Position numbers and translations under genes: made by a program | Source of the DNA: Zoogloea sp. | GTDB lineage: Bacteria > Pseudomonadota > Gammaproteobacteria > Burkholderiales > Rhodocyclaceae | NCBI GenBank assembly: GCA_016703645.1 | Contig: JADJBR010000009.1 | Coordinates: forward strand, 1,331,269 to 1,395,268 | Length of the DNA stretch: 64,000 nucleotides | Reading direction: 5' to 3' | Shown here: piece by piece, positions 13,512-21,278 of the stretch | How the letters are laid out: each line of letters begins with the position of its first letter | How positions within the stretch are numbered: position 1 is the stretch's first letter | The notes under the pieces: generated by a model | Seen by the model: only the letters and a program-made list of their open reading frames with translations | What the model was told of the DNA's origin: nothing | Database searches by the model: none

Positions 13512-14444
13512 ATGTTTAAGCTTCCTGCACCCCCGTCTCCTCGGGCGGACATACATGAACTAGCGGACTTCGCCGAACTCTTGGCGTTGCAGAACGATTC
13601 AGTATCGGCACGCGAGATCCTTGCCTATCTGGGTCGTGCTGGCGACAACGAGTACAACGAGGGCGTGGACGACGAGGACGACGTCAACGCAAATGCAATG
13701 GACGATGTGATGATCGAGATTGATCGTCGCAGTAGGTCATGCGTCGGCGGTTACCCATTCGAGCTGGACCTGAAGGGAACGGTTCTGCGGCACGATCGCG
13801 GGGATGCTTCTGAACGCGCTGTCGTCTACCGATATCTGCTACTCAGCACGCGACTCAACATGACGACGGACAAGGTGCAGGCGAACATCGATGGCACCGC
13901 TCTTCTGGAGGAGATCTCGGCCGCAGTACTGCGCTGCTATCTCGGCTACGACCGCGCCCGATCCGTGGTCTTTGGCACAGCAACCGGAGGTACGTTCCGC
14001 GAAAAGGTCAATGCGCTCTGTGAAGCACTCGGGGAAGGAGGCTGCTTTGAAGCCTTGGACCCTGGTCCCGTCAATGCCAACGACGACCGACTGGACGCTG
14101 CGGCTTGGATCCCGTTCTCAGACATGCGCCGTGGAAAACTGATCATCTTCTGCCAATGCAAGACCGGCTCTAGCTGGAAAGAGCACACGACACAGCTTCA
14201 GCCCGATGCCTTCATCAAACGGTGGATGAAGCATCGCACCTTCCTCGTGCTACCTGTTCGCGCCTTCTGCGTGTCCGAATCGACTTGTCCTAACCATTGG
14301 GGTGGTCTCGTCAGCTATGCAGGTCTTTTGTTTGATCGGTTGAGGCTCGTGGACTTTCTCGACCGTATCGAACCCGATCTGCTCGAGCGCATTCGGACCT
14401 GGAACGCGGCAGCAGCTACGGTCGCTGCCAAGGCCATTAACTGA
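13512..14444 (+). CDS. Candidate PD-(D/E)XK nuclease, last gene of the cassette
   Basis: 310 residues, no named family recognised. The second half carries a pattern typical of the PD-(D/E)XK nuclease fold: a helix with glutamates (LLEEISAAVLRCYLG, 131-145), Asp195 in DDRLDAAAW, then a hydrophobic strand leading to Gln215 and Lys217 in KLIIFCQCKTG (209-219). D-x19-QxK is the QxK variant seen in Mrr-like enzymes. Residues 40-70 are strongly acidic (GVDDEDDVNANAMDD). It starts two bases after the ParB-like gene, so it belongs to the same operon. A DNA-cutting role opposite the methyltransferase is the natural reading but is untested. Confidence 0.65.
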   Translation: MFKLPAPPSPRADIHELADFAELLALQNDSVSAREILAYLGRAGDNEYNEGVDDEDDVNANAMDDVMIEIDRRSRSCVGGYPFELDLKGTVLRHDRGDASERAVVYRYLLLSTRLNMTTDKVQANIDGTALLEEISAAVLRCYLGYDRARSVVFGTATGGTFREKVNALCEALGEGGCFEALDPGPVNANDDRLDAAAWIPFSDMRRGKLIIFCQCKTGSSWKEHTTQLQPDAFIKRWMKHRTFLVLPVRAFCVSESTCPNHWGGLVSYAGLLFDRLRLVDFLDRIEPDLLERIRTWNAAAATVAAKAIN

Positions 14445-15049
14445 TCTGCTTAGCTGATCACAACTCGGAACGCCGGTGCAGCTCAACTGGGCGAGCATCT
14501 CCTCTAAAGTCCTGGGTGATCTGTCACTTCATTGCTAGTCATCGAATTGTGAGCGCGAAGTTGAATGCGCCGGTATGCAGAATCCCAACGGGTCAATTGT
14601 CCGGGCACACTATCGGCAGACCCACACCGATTAACATTCCTCGGAGATTTCAACTGCGAGGCCTGCTTGCTGCTCGCGATTTGAGCGGACCGAAAGTGTG
14701 ACTAGAGTCGGCTCAGCCTGGGTGCCCCGCGCTGGCGAAGTCAGTGAGGATTGGATGGCAGCTACAAACAATCTAGTCTAAGCTGATAAGCGGCGGCTTT
14801 GGTCGATCACCCGCTGACTCAACACCAGAGGCAGAGCGCTAAGTCGCTGCCACATCGCGACAAGCGGGCATCCATCTCGCAGCACTCCATCCCCTCATCA
14901 GGTGGCATGAGCTACGCCCCCACCGCGAGGCATACCCGATCTGCCCTTCCCCGACCCCGTTTCCACACACCGGGATCGAGCAGCAGTATCAGAAATGAAT
15001 AGCGGCGCGAAGACCTCCTCCGCCTGAAAGCCGGAAGACGTAGGTCCGC
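14445..15049. other. 605 bases without a supported gene
   Basis: This is the tail of the low-GC insert. Only short open frames without family features or ribosome sites occur on either strand. No terminator with a T-run, tRNA, integrase fragment or attachment-site repeat was recognised. Confidence 0.6.
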
Positions 15050-15355
15050 TCAGCTATCCCCATCCAGAGGCGGGGCAATGATCCGGCAAACACCGAGCCT
15101 CAGCCCCAACACGCCAAGAATCCGGTTCATGGTCTGCACACTCCCTTCGCTGCGTTCCTGCTCGATGTCTTGAAGGGTTCGGTGTGAGACACCGGAGAGC
15201 TTGGCCATCTCCGCTGTCGTCAGTCGGATTGTTCTCCTCATATGGCGGATGGCTTGGGGGAGCGACCATTCCGGGTGGGCGAGGACGGATTCGATGGCCT
15301 CCCGACGCAGATCCAGCTGCTCGGAGGCGGAGATGTTCTTGTAGCGCTTGTCCAT
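15050..15355 (-). CDS. XRE-family helix-turn-helix regulator (antitoxin-like)
   Basis: 101 residues. The central part (RLTTAEMAKLSGVSHRTLQD followed by IEQERSEGSVQTMNRILGVL) is a clear XRE/Cro helix-turn-helix with the HipB-like end LGLRLGV. It lies three bases after the stop of the 73-residue gene, so both are one transcript. No HipA-type kinase or other known toxin follows. A 12-bp inverted repeat upstream of the pair is a likely autoregulatory operator. It could be an antitoxin, a controller protein or an orphan regulator. Confidence 0.8.
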   Translation of the reverse strand: MDKRYKNISASEQLDLRREAIESVLAHPEWSLPQAIRHMRRTIRLTTAEMAKLSGVSHRTLQDIEQERSEGSVQTMNRILGVLGLRLGVCRIIAPPLDGDS

Positions 15356-15358
15356 GGG

Positions 15359-15580
15359 TCAAGCCAGGTCGGCAAGTTCCTGGGCGCGGGCGAGAATCCC
15401 GGGCCGCAGGTGACGGAGCGTCTCGGTATCCAGGCCAAAGCGCTCCCCGTGGTTCGCCACGTCCTCAAGGGCTGGCGCCATCGCCTTGAGTCCTGCGACC
15501 AGGGATTCGCGTTGGATGAGGGGCCTGCCTTTGGTGCGTCCGCGCCCTTCTTTATGCGTCACGCAACCCACCGTCGACAT
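15359..15580 (-). CDS. Small protein upstream of the XRE regulator
   Basis: 73 residues, family not recognised. The first 20 are basic; the rest (ESLVAGLKAMAPALEDVANH and RLRPGILARAQELADLA) is helical with an amphipathic pattern. No signal peptide or membrane segment is seen. It is coupled to the XRE gene by a three-base gap, in the layout of a two-gene regulator or toxin-antitoxin unit. The start could be further downstream. Its function cannot be stated from the sequence. Confidence 0.55.
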   Translation of the reverse strand: MSTVGCVTHKEGRGRTKGRPLIQRESLVAGLKAMAPALEDVANHGERFGLDTETLRHLRPGILARAQELADLA

Positions 15581-15606
15581 GGATCTGCAGTGTGCAATCG
15601 GCTGTC

Positions 15607-15674
15607 ATTTGCACAGAATTCTAGTAAGAAAGATCCACCAGGAAGGGTTTATAAGCCTATTTTTCTGTGCAAAT
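15607..15674. promoter_or_regulatory. 12-bp perfect inverted repeat upstream of the XRE operon
   Basis: ATTTGCACAGAA (15607-15618) and its exact complement TTCTGTGCAAAT (15663-15674) are separated by 44 AT-rich bases. They lie 27 bases upstream of the first gene of the XRE operon. Two spaced inverted half-sites with a promoter between them suit a dimeric XRE autorepressor. Another reading is a stem-loop in the leader. Confidence 0.6.
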
Positions 15675-15709
15675 ACTTGGTTTGCTTGCGCCCGATCCCA
15701 GCCCCACCC

Positions 15710-17914
15710 CTAACCCGCCAAAGCCACCCCCTTACCCCGTGCCCCATGCAGCTTCCTGTAGCTGTCAATCAGCCGCTGATGCCTGTCCAGCCCTTCCAGT
15801 TTCATGCTCGTCGGAGTCAGGCCGTGGAAGCGTACGCTGCCGTCCACTGAGCCCAGCACCGCGTCCATCCGCGGGTTGCCAAACATGCGGCGGAAGTTGG
15901 TTTCGTAGTCGTCCATTTCCAGCTCATCGTCCAGCAGCACTTCCAGCACCACGTTCAGGGCTTGGTAGAAGAGCCCGCGCTCGACGGTGTTTTCGTTGTA
16001 TTGCAGGAAGGCTTCCACCTGTTCCTTCGCGGCTTCAAATTGCTGCAAGGCCAGATTGATCAGCAGTTTCAATTCCAGGATGGTCAGCTGGCCCCAGGCG
16101 GTGTTTTCGTCAAACTCGATGCCGATCAGGGTGATGATGTCGGTGTAATCGTCCAGTTCGCTGTCTTCCAGGCGTTCCAGCAGGGCTTCCAGGCGGGCGT
16201 CGTCGAGGCGGTGCAGGTTGAGGATGTCCTTGCGGAACAGCAGGGCCTTGTTGGTGTTGTCCCAGATCAGGTCTTCCACCGGGTAGACCTCGGAATAGCC
16301 CGGCACCAGGATGCGGCAGGCGGTGGCGCCGAGCTGGTCATAGACCGCCACGTACACTTCCTTGCCCATGTCTTCGAGAATGCCGAACAGGGTGGCGGCC
16401 TCCATGGCATTGGAGTTTTCTCCGTGGCCGGAAAAGTCCCATTCAACAAATTCATGATCGGCCCTGGCGCTGAAGAAGCGCCACGACACCACGCCGCTGG
16501 AGTCGATGAAGTGCTCCACAAAGTTGTTCGGCTCGGTAACGGCGTTGCTTTCAAAGGTGGGGCGGGGCAGGTCGTTGAGGCCTTCAAAGCTGCGCCCCTG
16601 CAGCAGTTCGGTCAGGCTGCGCTCCAGCGCCACTTCCAGGCTGGGGTGCGCGCCAAAGGACGCAAACACGCCGCCGGTGCGCGGGTTCATCAGGGTGACG
16701 CACATCACCGGATACTGCCCGCCCAGCGATGCATCCTTCACCAGCACCGGAAAGCCCTGCTTTTCCAGCGCGTCGATGCCGGCCAGGATGCCGGGGTATT
16801 TGGCCAGCACGTCCGGCGGCACGTCGGGCAGGGCGATTTCGCCTTCGAGGATTTCGCGCTTCACCGCCCGCTCGAAGATCTCCGACAGGCATTGCACCTG
16901 GGCTTCGACCAGGGTGTTGCCGGCGCTCATGCCATTGCTGAGGAAGAGGTTGTCGATCAGGTTGGACGGGAAATACACCACCTCACCGTCCGACTGGCGC
17001 ACATAGGGCAGCGAGCAGATGCCGCGCTTTACGTTGCCGGAGTTGGTGTCGTACAGGTGCGAGCCACGCAATTCGCCATCGGGGTTGTAGATTGCCAGGC
17101 AGTGGGCGTCGAGAATGCCCGCCGGCAGCGCATCCCTGGCGCCGGGCTTGAACCAGCGTTCGTCCGGGTAATGCACGAACGGCGCGTTGGCAATATCTTC
17201 ACCCCAATACTGGTCGTTGTAGAAGTGATTGCAATTGAGCCGCTCGATATATTCGCCCAGGGCCGAGGCCAATGCGCTTTCCTTGGTGGAGCCCTTGCCA
17301 TTGGTAAAGCACATGGGCGAATGGGCATCGCGGATATGCAATGACCACACATTGGGCACCAGATTGCGCCAGGAGGCGATTTCAATCTTGATGCCCAGGC
17401 CCGCCAGCACGCCCGACATATTGGCGATGGTCTGCTCCAGGGGCAGATCCTTGCCCGCAATATAGGTGCTCGCTGCTGAGTCCGGATTGAGGGTCAGCAG
17501 GGCCTGGGCGTCAGCATCGAGGTTGTCCACCTCTTCGATCACGAATTCGGGCCCGGTCTGCACCACCTTCTTTACCGTGCAGCGCTCGATGGAACGCAGA
17601 ATGCCCTGCCGGTCTGCGGCGGAGATGTCCGCGGGCAATTCCACCTGGATCTTGAAGATCTGCTGGTAGCGGTTTTCCGGGTCGACGATATTGTTCTGCG
17701 ACAGGCGGATGTTGTCGGTGGGGATATTGCGGGTTTCGCAGTACAGCTTCACAAAATAAGCCGCACACAAGGCCGATGAAGCCAGAAAGTAATCGAACGG
17801 CCCCGGTGCCGAGCCATCGCCCTTATAGCGGATGGGCTGATCGGCCACCACCGTGAAGTCGTCGAACTTGGCTTCGAGGCGAAGCTTGTCCAGAAAATTG
17901 ACCTTGATTTCCAT
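15710..17914 (-). CDS. OsmC domain / YcaO domain protein
   Basis: 734 residues from MEIKVNFLDKLRLEAKF. The start was chosen because AGGA lies just upstream and the extra 14 residues of the longer frame are not conserved in the family. Residues 1-135 are an OsmC-like domain with the two cysteines (C50 in SSALCAAYF, C112 in IERCTVKK). Residues about 160-560 are a YcaO domain with the ATP-binding pattern GKGSTKESALASALGEYIER (206-225) and a second ExxER-type segment (SEIFERAVKRE). The C-terminal part is helical. E. coli YcaO supports beta-methylthiolation of ribosomal protein S12, and other YcaO enzymes make azolines or thioamides. The fused architecture is a known conserved type whose reaction is not settled. 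No RiPP precursor is seen beside it. Confidence 0.88.
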   Translation of the reverse strand: MEIKVNFLDKLRLEAKFDDFTVVADQPIRYKGDGSAPGPFDYFLASSALCAAYFVKLYCETRNIPTDNIRLSQNNIVDPENRYQQIFKIQVELPADISAADRQGILRSIERCTVKKVVQTGPEFVIEEVDNLDADAQALLTLNPDSAASTYIAGKDLPLEQTIANMSGVLAGLGIKIEIASWRNLVPNVWSLHIRDAHSPMCFTNGKGSTKESALASALGEYIERLNCNHFYNDQYWGEDIANAPFVHYPDERWFKPGARDALPAGILDAHCLAIYNPDGELRGSHLYDTNSGNVKRGICSLPYVRQSDGEVVYFPSNLIDNLFLSNGMSAGNTLVEAQVQCLSEIFERAVKREILEGEIALPDVPPDVLAKYPGILAGIDALEKQGFPVLVKDASLGGQYPVMCVTLMNPRTGGVFASFGAHPSLEVALERSLTELLQGRSFEGLNDLPRPTFESNAVTEPNNFVEHFIDSSGVVSWRFFSARADHEFVEWDFSGHGENSNAMEAATLFGILEDMGKEVYVAVYDQLGATACRILVPGYSEVYPVEDLIWDNTNKALLFRKDILNLHRLDDARLEALLERLEDSELDDYTDIITLIGIEFDENTAWGQLTILELKLLINLALQQFEAAKEQVEAFLQYNENTVERGLFYQALNVVLEVLLDDELEMDDYETNFRRMFGNPRMDAVLGSVDGSVRFHGLTPTSMKLEGLDRHQRLIDSYRKLHGARGKGVALAG

Positions 17915-18029
17915 GGGGGAATCCTGAAATGGCGTCGAATGCGCGGTGGCCGCCATTATCGCCGTTTCCCGGCGAAACGCCCGGCCGGGTCAGCGCATCG
18001 CATCCTGTGAGCGTCGACGCGACTGGCGT

Positions 18030-18058
18030 TTCAAATGGTACGATGGATAATCTACAAT
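18030..18058 (+). promoter_or_regulatory. Promoter of the Xre-RES operon
   Basis: TTCAAA (18030-18035) and TACAAT (18053-18058) are spaced by 17 bases, a good sigma-70 match, and lie 28 bases before the antitoxin ATG. Such operons are usually autoregulated by the antitoxin at this place. Confidence 0.55.
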
Positions 18059-18085
18059 GAGACTTTCGGAAGGCGGAGCACGAGC

Positions 18086-18595
18086 ATGACCACGACCACA
18101 TCCCCGTTGGTGTCCAAGCCTGGAAGCCCGCGCGCAGCGCGAGCGAAGGCCGGCACGGCGTGTTTCATGATCGACAGCGTTCCGATCTCCCGTGCCGATC
18201 CCGAGCAGCGGATCGAGATATTGCGTTCGGGCTTCCCGGCCGACATCGTGACCGAGCTGGCCAGCAGCATGCGGTGGTCGCGCGATCACGCGTTGGCGGT
18301 CTTTCGTGTCAAACGGTCCACCGCAATGCGCAAGATCAAGACCAAGGCCCGCCTGGCGACGGATGAGTCCGAACGCATTCTGTCGGTCATCGACCTCATC
18401 GAGCAGGTGCAGTGCATGGTCGAGCGGTCGGGTGATCCGAGCGGGTTCGACGCAGCGGCGTGGCTTGCCCAATGGCTTGAACGCGCGAATCCGGCGCTGG
18501 CGGGAAAGTGCCCCGCAGACTATCTCGACACCAACGAGGGCATCGGGATCGTGCGTCGCTTGCTCGCCCAGATGGAGAGTGGAGCCTACGCGTGA
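18086..18595 (+). CDS. Xre/MbcA/ParS-family antitoxin
   Basis: 169 residues from MTTTTSPLVSKPG, preceded by ggag about nine bases upstream. The longer frame from 18035 starts inside the promoter and was rejected. The C-terminal part (WLAQWLERANPALAGKCPAD through GIGIVRRLLAQMESGAYA) is the MbcA/ParS/Xre toxin-binding domain (old DUF2384) that covers the RES active site. The central part is an Xre-like DNA-binding helix bundle. The stop overlaps the toxin start (GTGA), the usual coupling that keeps antitoxin in excess. Confidence 0.92.
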   Translation: MTTTTSPLVSKPGSPRAARAKAGTACFMIDSVPISRADPEQRIEILRSGFPADIVTELASSMRWSRDHALAVFRVKRSTAMRKIKTKARLATDESERILSVIDLIEQVQCMVERSGDPSGFDAAAWLAQWLERANPALAGKCPADYLDTNEGIGIVRRLLAQMESGAYA

Positions 18596-19077
18596 CTGTC
18601 CTGGCGTGGCGGATTGGAACGGACACACCAGCCTACACGGCAGACGATCTGAGCGGAGCGGGCGCGAAGATCACCGGCGGACGCTGGAATCGCGACGGCG
18701 TGCCCGTCATCTACACGGCATCGTCGCCGGCTTTGGCCTGCCTGGAAACCGTCGTGCATCTGGTGGCTGGCGCCTTGCCCTTGAACCGTTACCTGGTGCG
18801 CATCGATATTCCTGACGAGCTGTTTGCCAGACGTTTGCAGTTTGAGGACATCGCACCGGGGGCGGCGCGCGTGGGCTGGGACGCCGAGCCCCCCGGGCAG
18901 GTGAGTCTGGAACTTGGCGGCGCCTGGCTGGCCGCGTGCCGTTCTGCCATCCTGGAGGTGCCTTCGGTGATTGTGCCGGAAGATCGCAATTTTCTGATCA
19001 ATCCGGCCCATCCCGATGCGGCGGCACTGATGGCCACGAAGTTGCGGCGCTTTGAGTACGACCGCCGCTTGAAATAG
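18592..19077 (+). CDS. RES-domain toxin
   Basis: 161 residues starting with GTG inside the antitoxin stop. The RES family is named for conserved Arg, Glu and Ser. Here the early Arg is in WRIG, GGRWNRDGVPVIYTA carries the second Arg region, and a Glu sits in PALACLETVVHL. The later Ser is not assigned with certainty. The family degrades or ADP-ribosylates with NAD+ (NAD+ phosphorylase in MbcT, NADase in Res toxins), stopping growth when the antitoxin is lost. Together with the gene before it, this is a complete type II toxin-antitoxin module. Confidence 0.92.
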   Translation: MTVLAWRIGTDTPAYTADDLSGAGAKITGGRWNRDGVPVIYTASSPALACLETVVHLVAGALPLNRYLVRIDIPDELFARRLQFEDIAPGAARVGWDAEPPGQVSLELGGAWLAACRSAILEVPSVIVPEDRNFLINPAHPDAAALMATKLRRFEYDRRLK

Positions 19078-19141
19078 CCCGCCAGTGCGATCACCCGATG
19101 TGGGGCTGGGGCCTGACAGCCGCCCCGGCCCGCCCGTCGGA

Positions 19142-19258
19142 GGGTGTGAATAAATCTGCTGCGCGGCCCGATTTCACCCCTGCGACGCTCACCGTACCCT
19201 TGTACGGCTGCGCTTCTCGGGGCGACCTCGAACCGCTCGCTACGATTTCTTCACACCC
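19142..19258. repeat. Intergenic repeat with 32-base core shared with 30472-30503
   Basis: The core 19181-19212 matches 30472-30503 in 31 of 32 bases and holds the small hairpin CCGTACCCTTGTACGG. In this copy the core is framed by GGGTGTGAA (19142-19150) and its complement TTCACACCC (19250-19258), giving a long stem-loop between two convergent genes. It may act as a terminator or be a mobile palindromic repeat of the REP type. Confidence 0.65.
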
Positions 19259-19261
19259 ATC

Positions 19262-21106
19262 TCAGATGGTGAACGGCCCCTGCGCTGCCAGCATTTCCGG
19301 TTCCCGCCCGATCAGGGTGAGGCGCGGGGTCTGCTCGGGGGGCATGTTGCTGACGATGCGTTCGGCAAGGGTCTTCCAGTCGCCCTGGAAGCGTCCTTCG
19401 TCCCACACCCGTAGCAGCTCCTGGGTGAAGCGGCCATTGCCGATGCCGTCCCCGGATTCCTGGTTGTCCTGGCAGCCCGCCACCAGGAGCACCGGGCCCT
19501 TGAGGGGCATGTTCAGCTCGCGGGTCAGCAGGCGTTCGTCGGGGCCGCGGCTCTGGCGGCCGAGGCGGGCGTACAACTCGCGATTCATGCGGAAGGCCTT
19601 GCCGGCAATGTCGAGGGGCAGCAGGCGGGTGCGGGGGGCGGCCGGGTTGGCCTGATCGGCGGCCGAGAGAGTGCGGCGGGCGGCGCGCGACACGGTGCCG
19701 CTGTGGCAGCAGTCGGAGATCATCACGATGCGCACGTCGTCGGCAAAGTGCGACCACAGCTCGTAAAGCTCGTCGTCGATCAGCATGCCGTCGAAGAGGC
19801 ACAGGGTTTCGTCGGCGCCGTCGTCCTCGTCGGAATTGAAGTCGGGCACCTGGCTGCCGTGGCCTGCGTAGGTGAACATGAACACATCGCCGGCCTTGAG
19901 TTCGGCGGCGGCTGCGGCGATGGTGTTGCGCACCTCGTCGCGCGTGGCCTGCTCGTCGAGCAGCACGGTGCGCTTTTCAAAGCCGCGTTCGGCGGCGATG
20001 CGCTCCATGTCTTCGGCGTCGAAGTGGCAGCCGTACAGGGGGGCGTCAGAGCCATAGTGGGCCGGGTCGATATGGTTGACGCCCACATGCAGGGACCAGC
20101 CGCGGCGGGTGGGGGCCGCTGCCGCGCCGAGCCCGCGGGAGCGGGGGGCGCGGGCGGTGGCATGGGCTTTCCGGATGGCCTCCTCGAAGCGGTCGGCGAC
20201 CCGGCCGTAACCCGGGTTCTTGGGGTGCAGCTCGTCATGCCAGGAGCCGAGGGTGTTGCCCACGGCGCCCCGGGCATCCACGTGGATGACGCGGTCGCCA
20301 AAGAGCGCCGTGAGCTGGCGCAGGCGCTCATTGAAGCGGTCGATCATGTGGGCGGCGATGGCGCGCTGCACGCTGCCGTCGGTGATGCCGCGCGATTCCA
20401 TGGGCTTGCCCAGCCATTTGCCGGCATTGGGGATCACGTAATCGTAGCCGTGGCAGATGGTCACCACGCCGGGCTCGGCCTCCACCTCGCGCAGCACGCG
20501 CTCGTACATGGCCAGCGCATGGTCGAGCAGCTTCTCGAAGCTGGGCAGCACGTGCGCGGCGGGGGACAGGGCGGGGTCGAAGTCGCGCAGGTGGGCGCGC
20601 AGGTTGCCACCGCCCAGGGCGTCATTGCCGCCAGCCGAGAGCAGGAAGATCGAGGCACCGGCCTCGCGGATGGCCTCGATGTACTCGTGCTCCTTGAGCA
20701 TGTTCTCGAGGGTGTCGCCAGCGGCATCCAGGCTGCGCACGGCGAAGCCCTTTTCATAGAGCTGGTCGATGGTGTCGTCGAGGACGATGGGGTACTGGAA
20801 CCAGGAGTCGCCCTCGGACACCAGGATGGGTCCGTCATAGCCGTCTGCCACCATGCCGTCGAAGCGGGCCCGGCGGCGCAGGCGGGCGATGCCGTTGGCA
20901 AAGTTGAGGGCCGCATCGCTGCGTGCCCGGGCTGCGGCGGGGTCGGCCGGCAGCACGATGGTTTCCGGGTTGAGCTGCAGGCGGGGGTTGAACAGGCCGG
21001 AGCCTTCCTCGTCGATCAGAAAGTAGCGCGCAAGATCCTTTTCCGGGATCGACAGATCGGACAGTTTCTTATTGAGTTCGGCGGGGGTGATGCGGGTGTC
21101 GGTCAT
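19262..21106 (-). CDS. SGNH hydrolase - caspase-like peptidase fusion
   Basis: 614 residues from MTDTRITPAELNKK, with ggagg upstream; a longer frame to 21190 lacks support. The N-terminal half is an SGNH/GDSL hydrolase: block I VSEGDSW (Ser101), block III GGND (159-162), block V DELH (Asp291, His294). Residues from about 335 are a Peptidase C14 (caspase/metacaspase) domain: GWSLHVGVNHID, catalytic His416 in TYAGHGSQ and Cys467 in ISDCCHSG, with an acidic stretch (NSDEDDGADE) between. Both catalytic sets look intact. No signal peptide is seen, so it should be cytoplasmic. One polypeptide thus joins an ester- or lipid-cleaving enzyme to a death-type protease. It sits beside a toxin-antitoxin pair. 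A role in defence or programmed cell death is inference. Confidence 0.88.
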   Translation of the reverse strand: MTDTRITPAELNKKLSDLSIPEKDLARYFLIDEEGSGLFNPRLQLNPETIVLPADPAAARARSDAALNFANGIARLRRRARFDGMVADGYDGPILVSEGDSWFQYPIVLDDTIDQLYEKGFAVRSLDAAGDTLENMLKEHEYIEAIREAGASIFLLSAGGNDALGGGNLRAHLRDFDPALSPAAHVLPSFEKLLDHALAMYERVLREVEAEPGVVTICHGYDYVIPNAGKWLGKPMESRGITDGSVQRAIAAHMIDRFNERLRQLTALFGDRVIHVDARGAVGNTLGSWHDELHPKNPGYGRVADRFEEAIRKAHATARAPRSRGLGAAAAPTRRGWSLHVGVNHIDPAHYGSDAPLYGCHFDAEDMERIAAERGFEKRTVLLDEQATRDEVRNTIAAAAAELKAGDVFMFTYAGHGSQVPDFNSDEDDGADETLCLFDGMLIDDELYELWSHFADDVRIVMISDCCHSGTVSRAARRTLSAADQANPAAPRTRLLPLDIAGKAFRMNRELYARLGRQSRGPDERLLTRELNMPLKGPVLLVAGCQDNQESGDGIGNGRFTQELLRVWDEGRFQGDWKTLAERIVSNMPPEQTPRLTLIGREPEMLAAQGPFTI

Positions 21107-21181
21107 GATCAGGCCTCCAGCAGGGGTGTTGTCTCGATGGGAAACGAAGCCCGTGCGAACCGGGCAGATGAAAGGCCGTCG

Positions 21182-21251
21182 CAGGGGCACACGGAACGAT
21201 CCAGCATAGACATGACATTACGCTACGTCCACGCAGCTCTGTGTGCCCCTG
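21182..21251. promoter_or_regulatory. 11-bp inverted repeat upstream of the SGNH-caspase gene
   Basis: CAGGGGCACAC (21182-21192) and its exact complement GTGTGCCCCTG (21241-21251) are spaced by 48 bases, about 76 bases upstream of the gene start. The spacing suggests paired regulator half-sites or a long leader hairpin. No regulator was identified. Confidence 0.4.
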
Positions 21252-21278
21252 GCCCCTGTCGACCAGATCCTCACCCGC

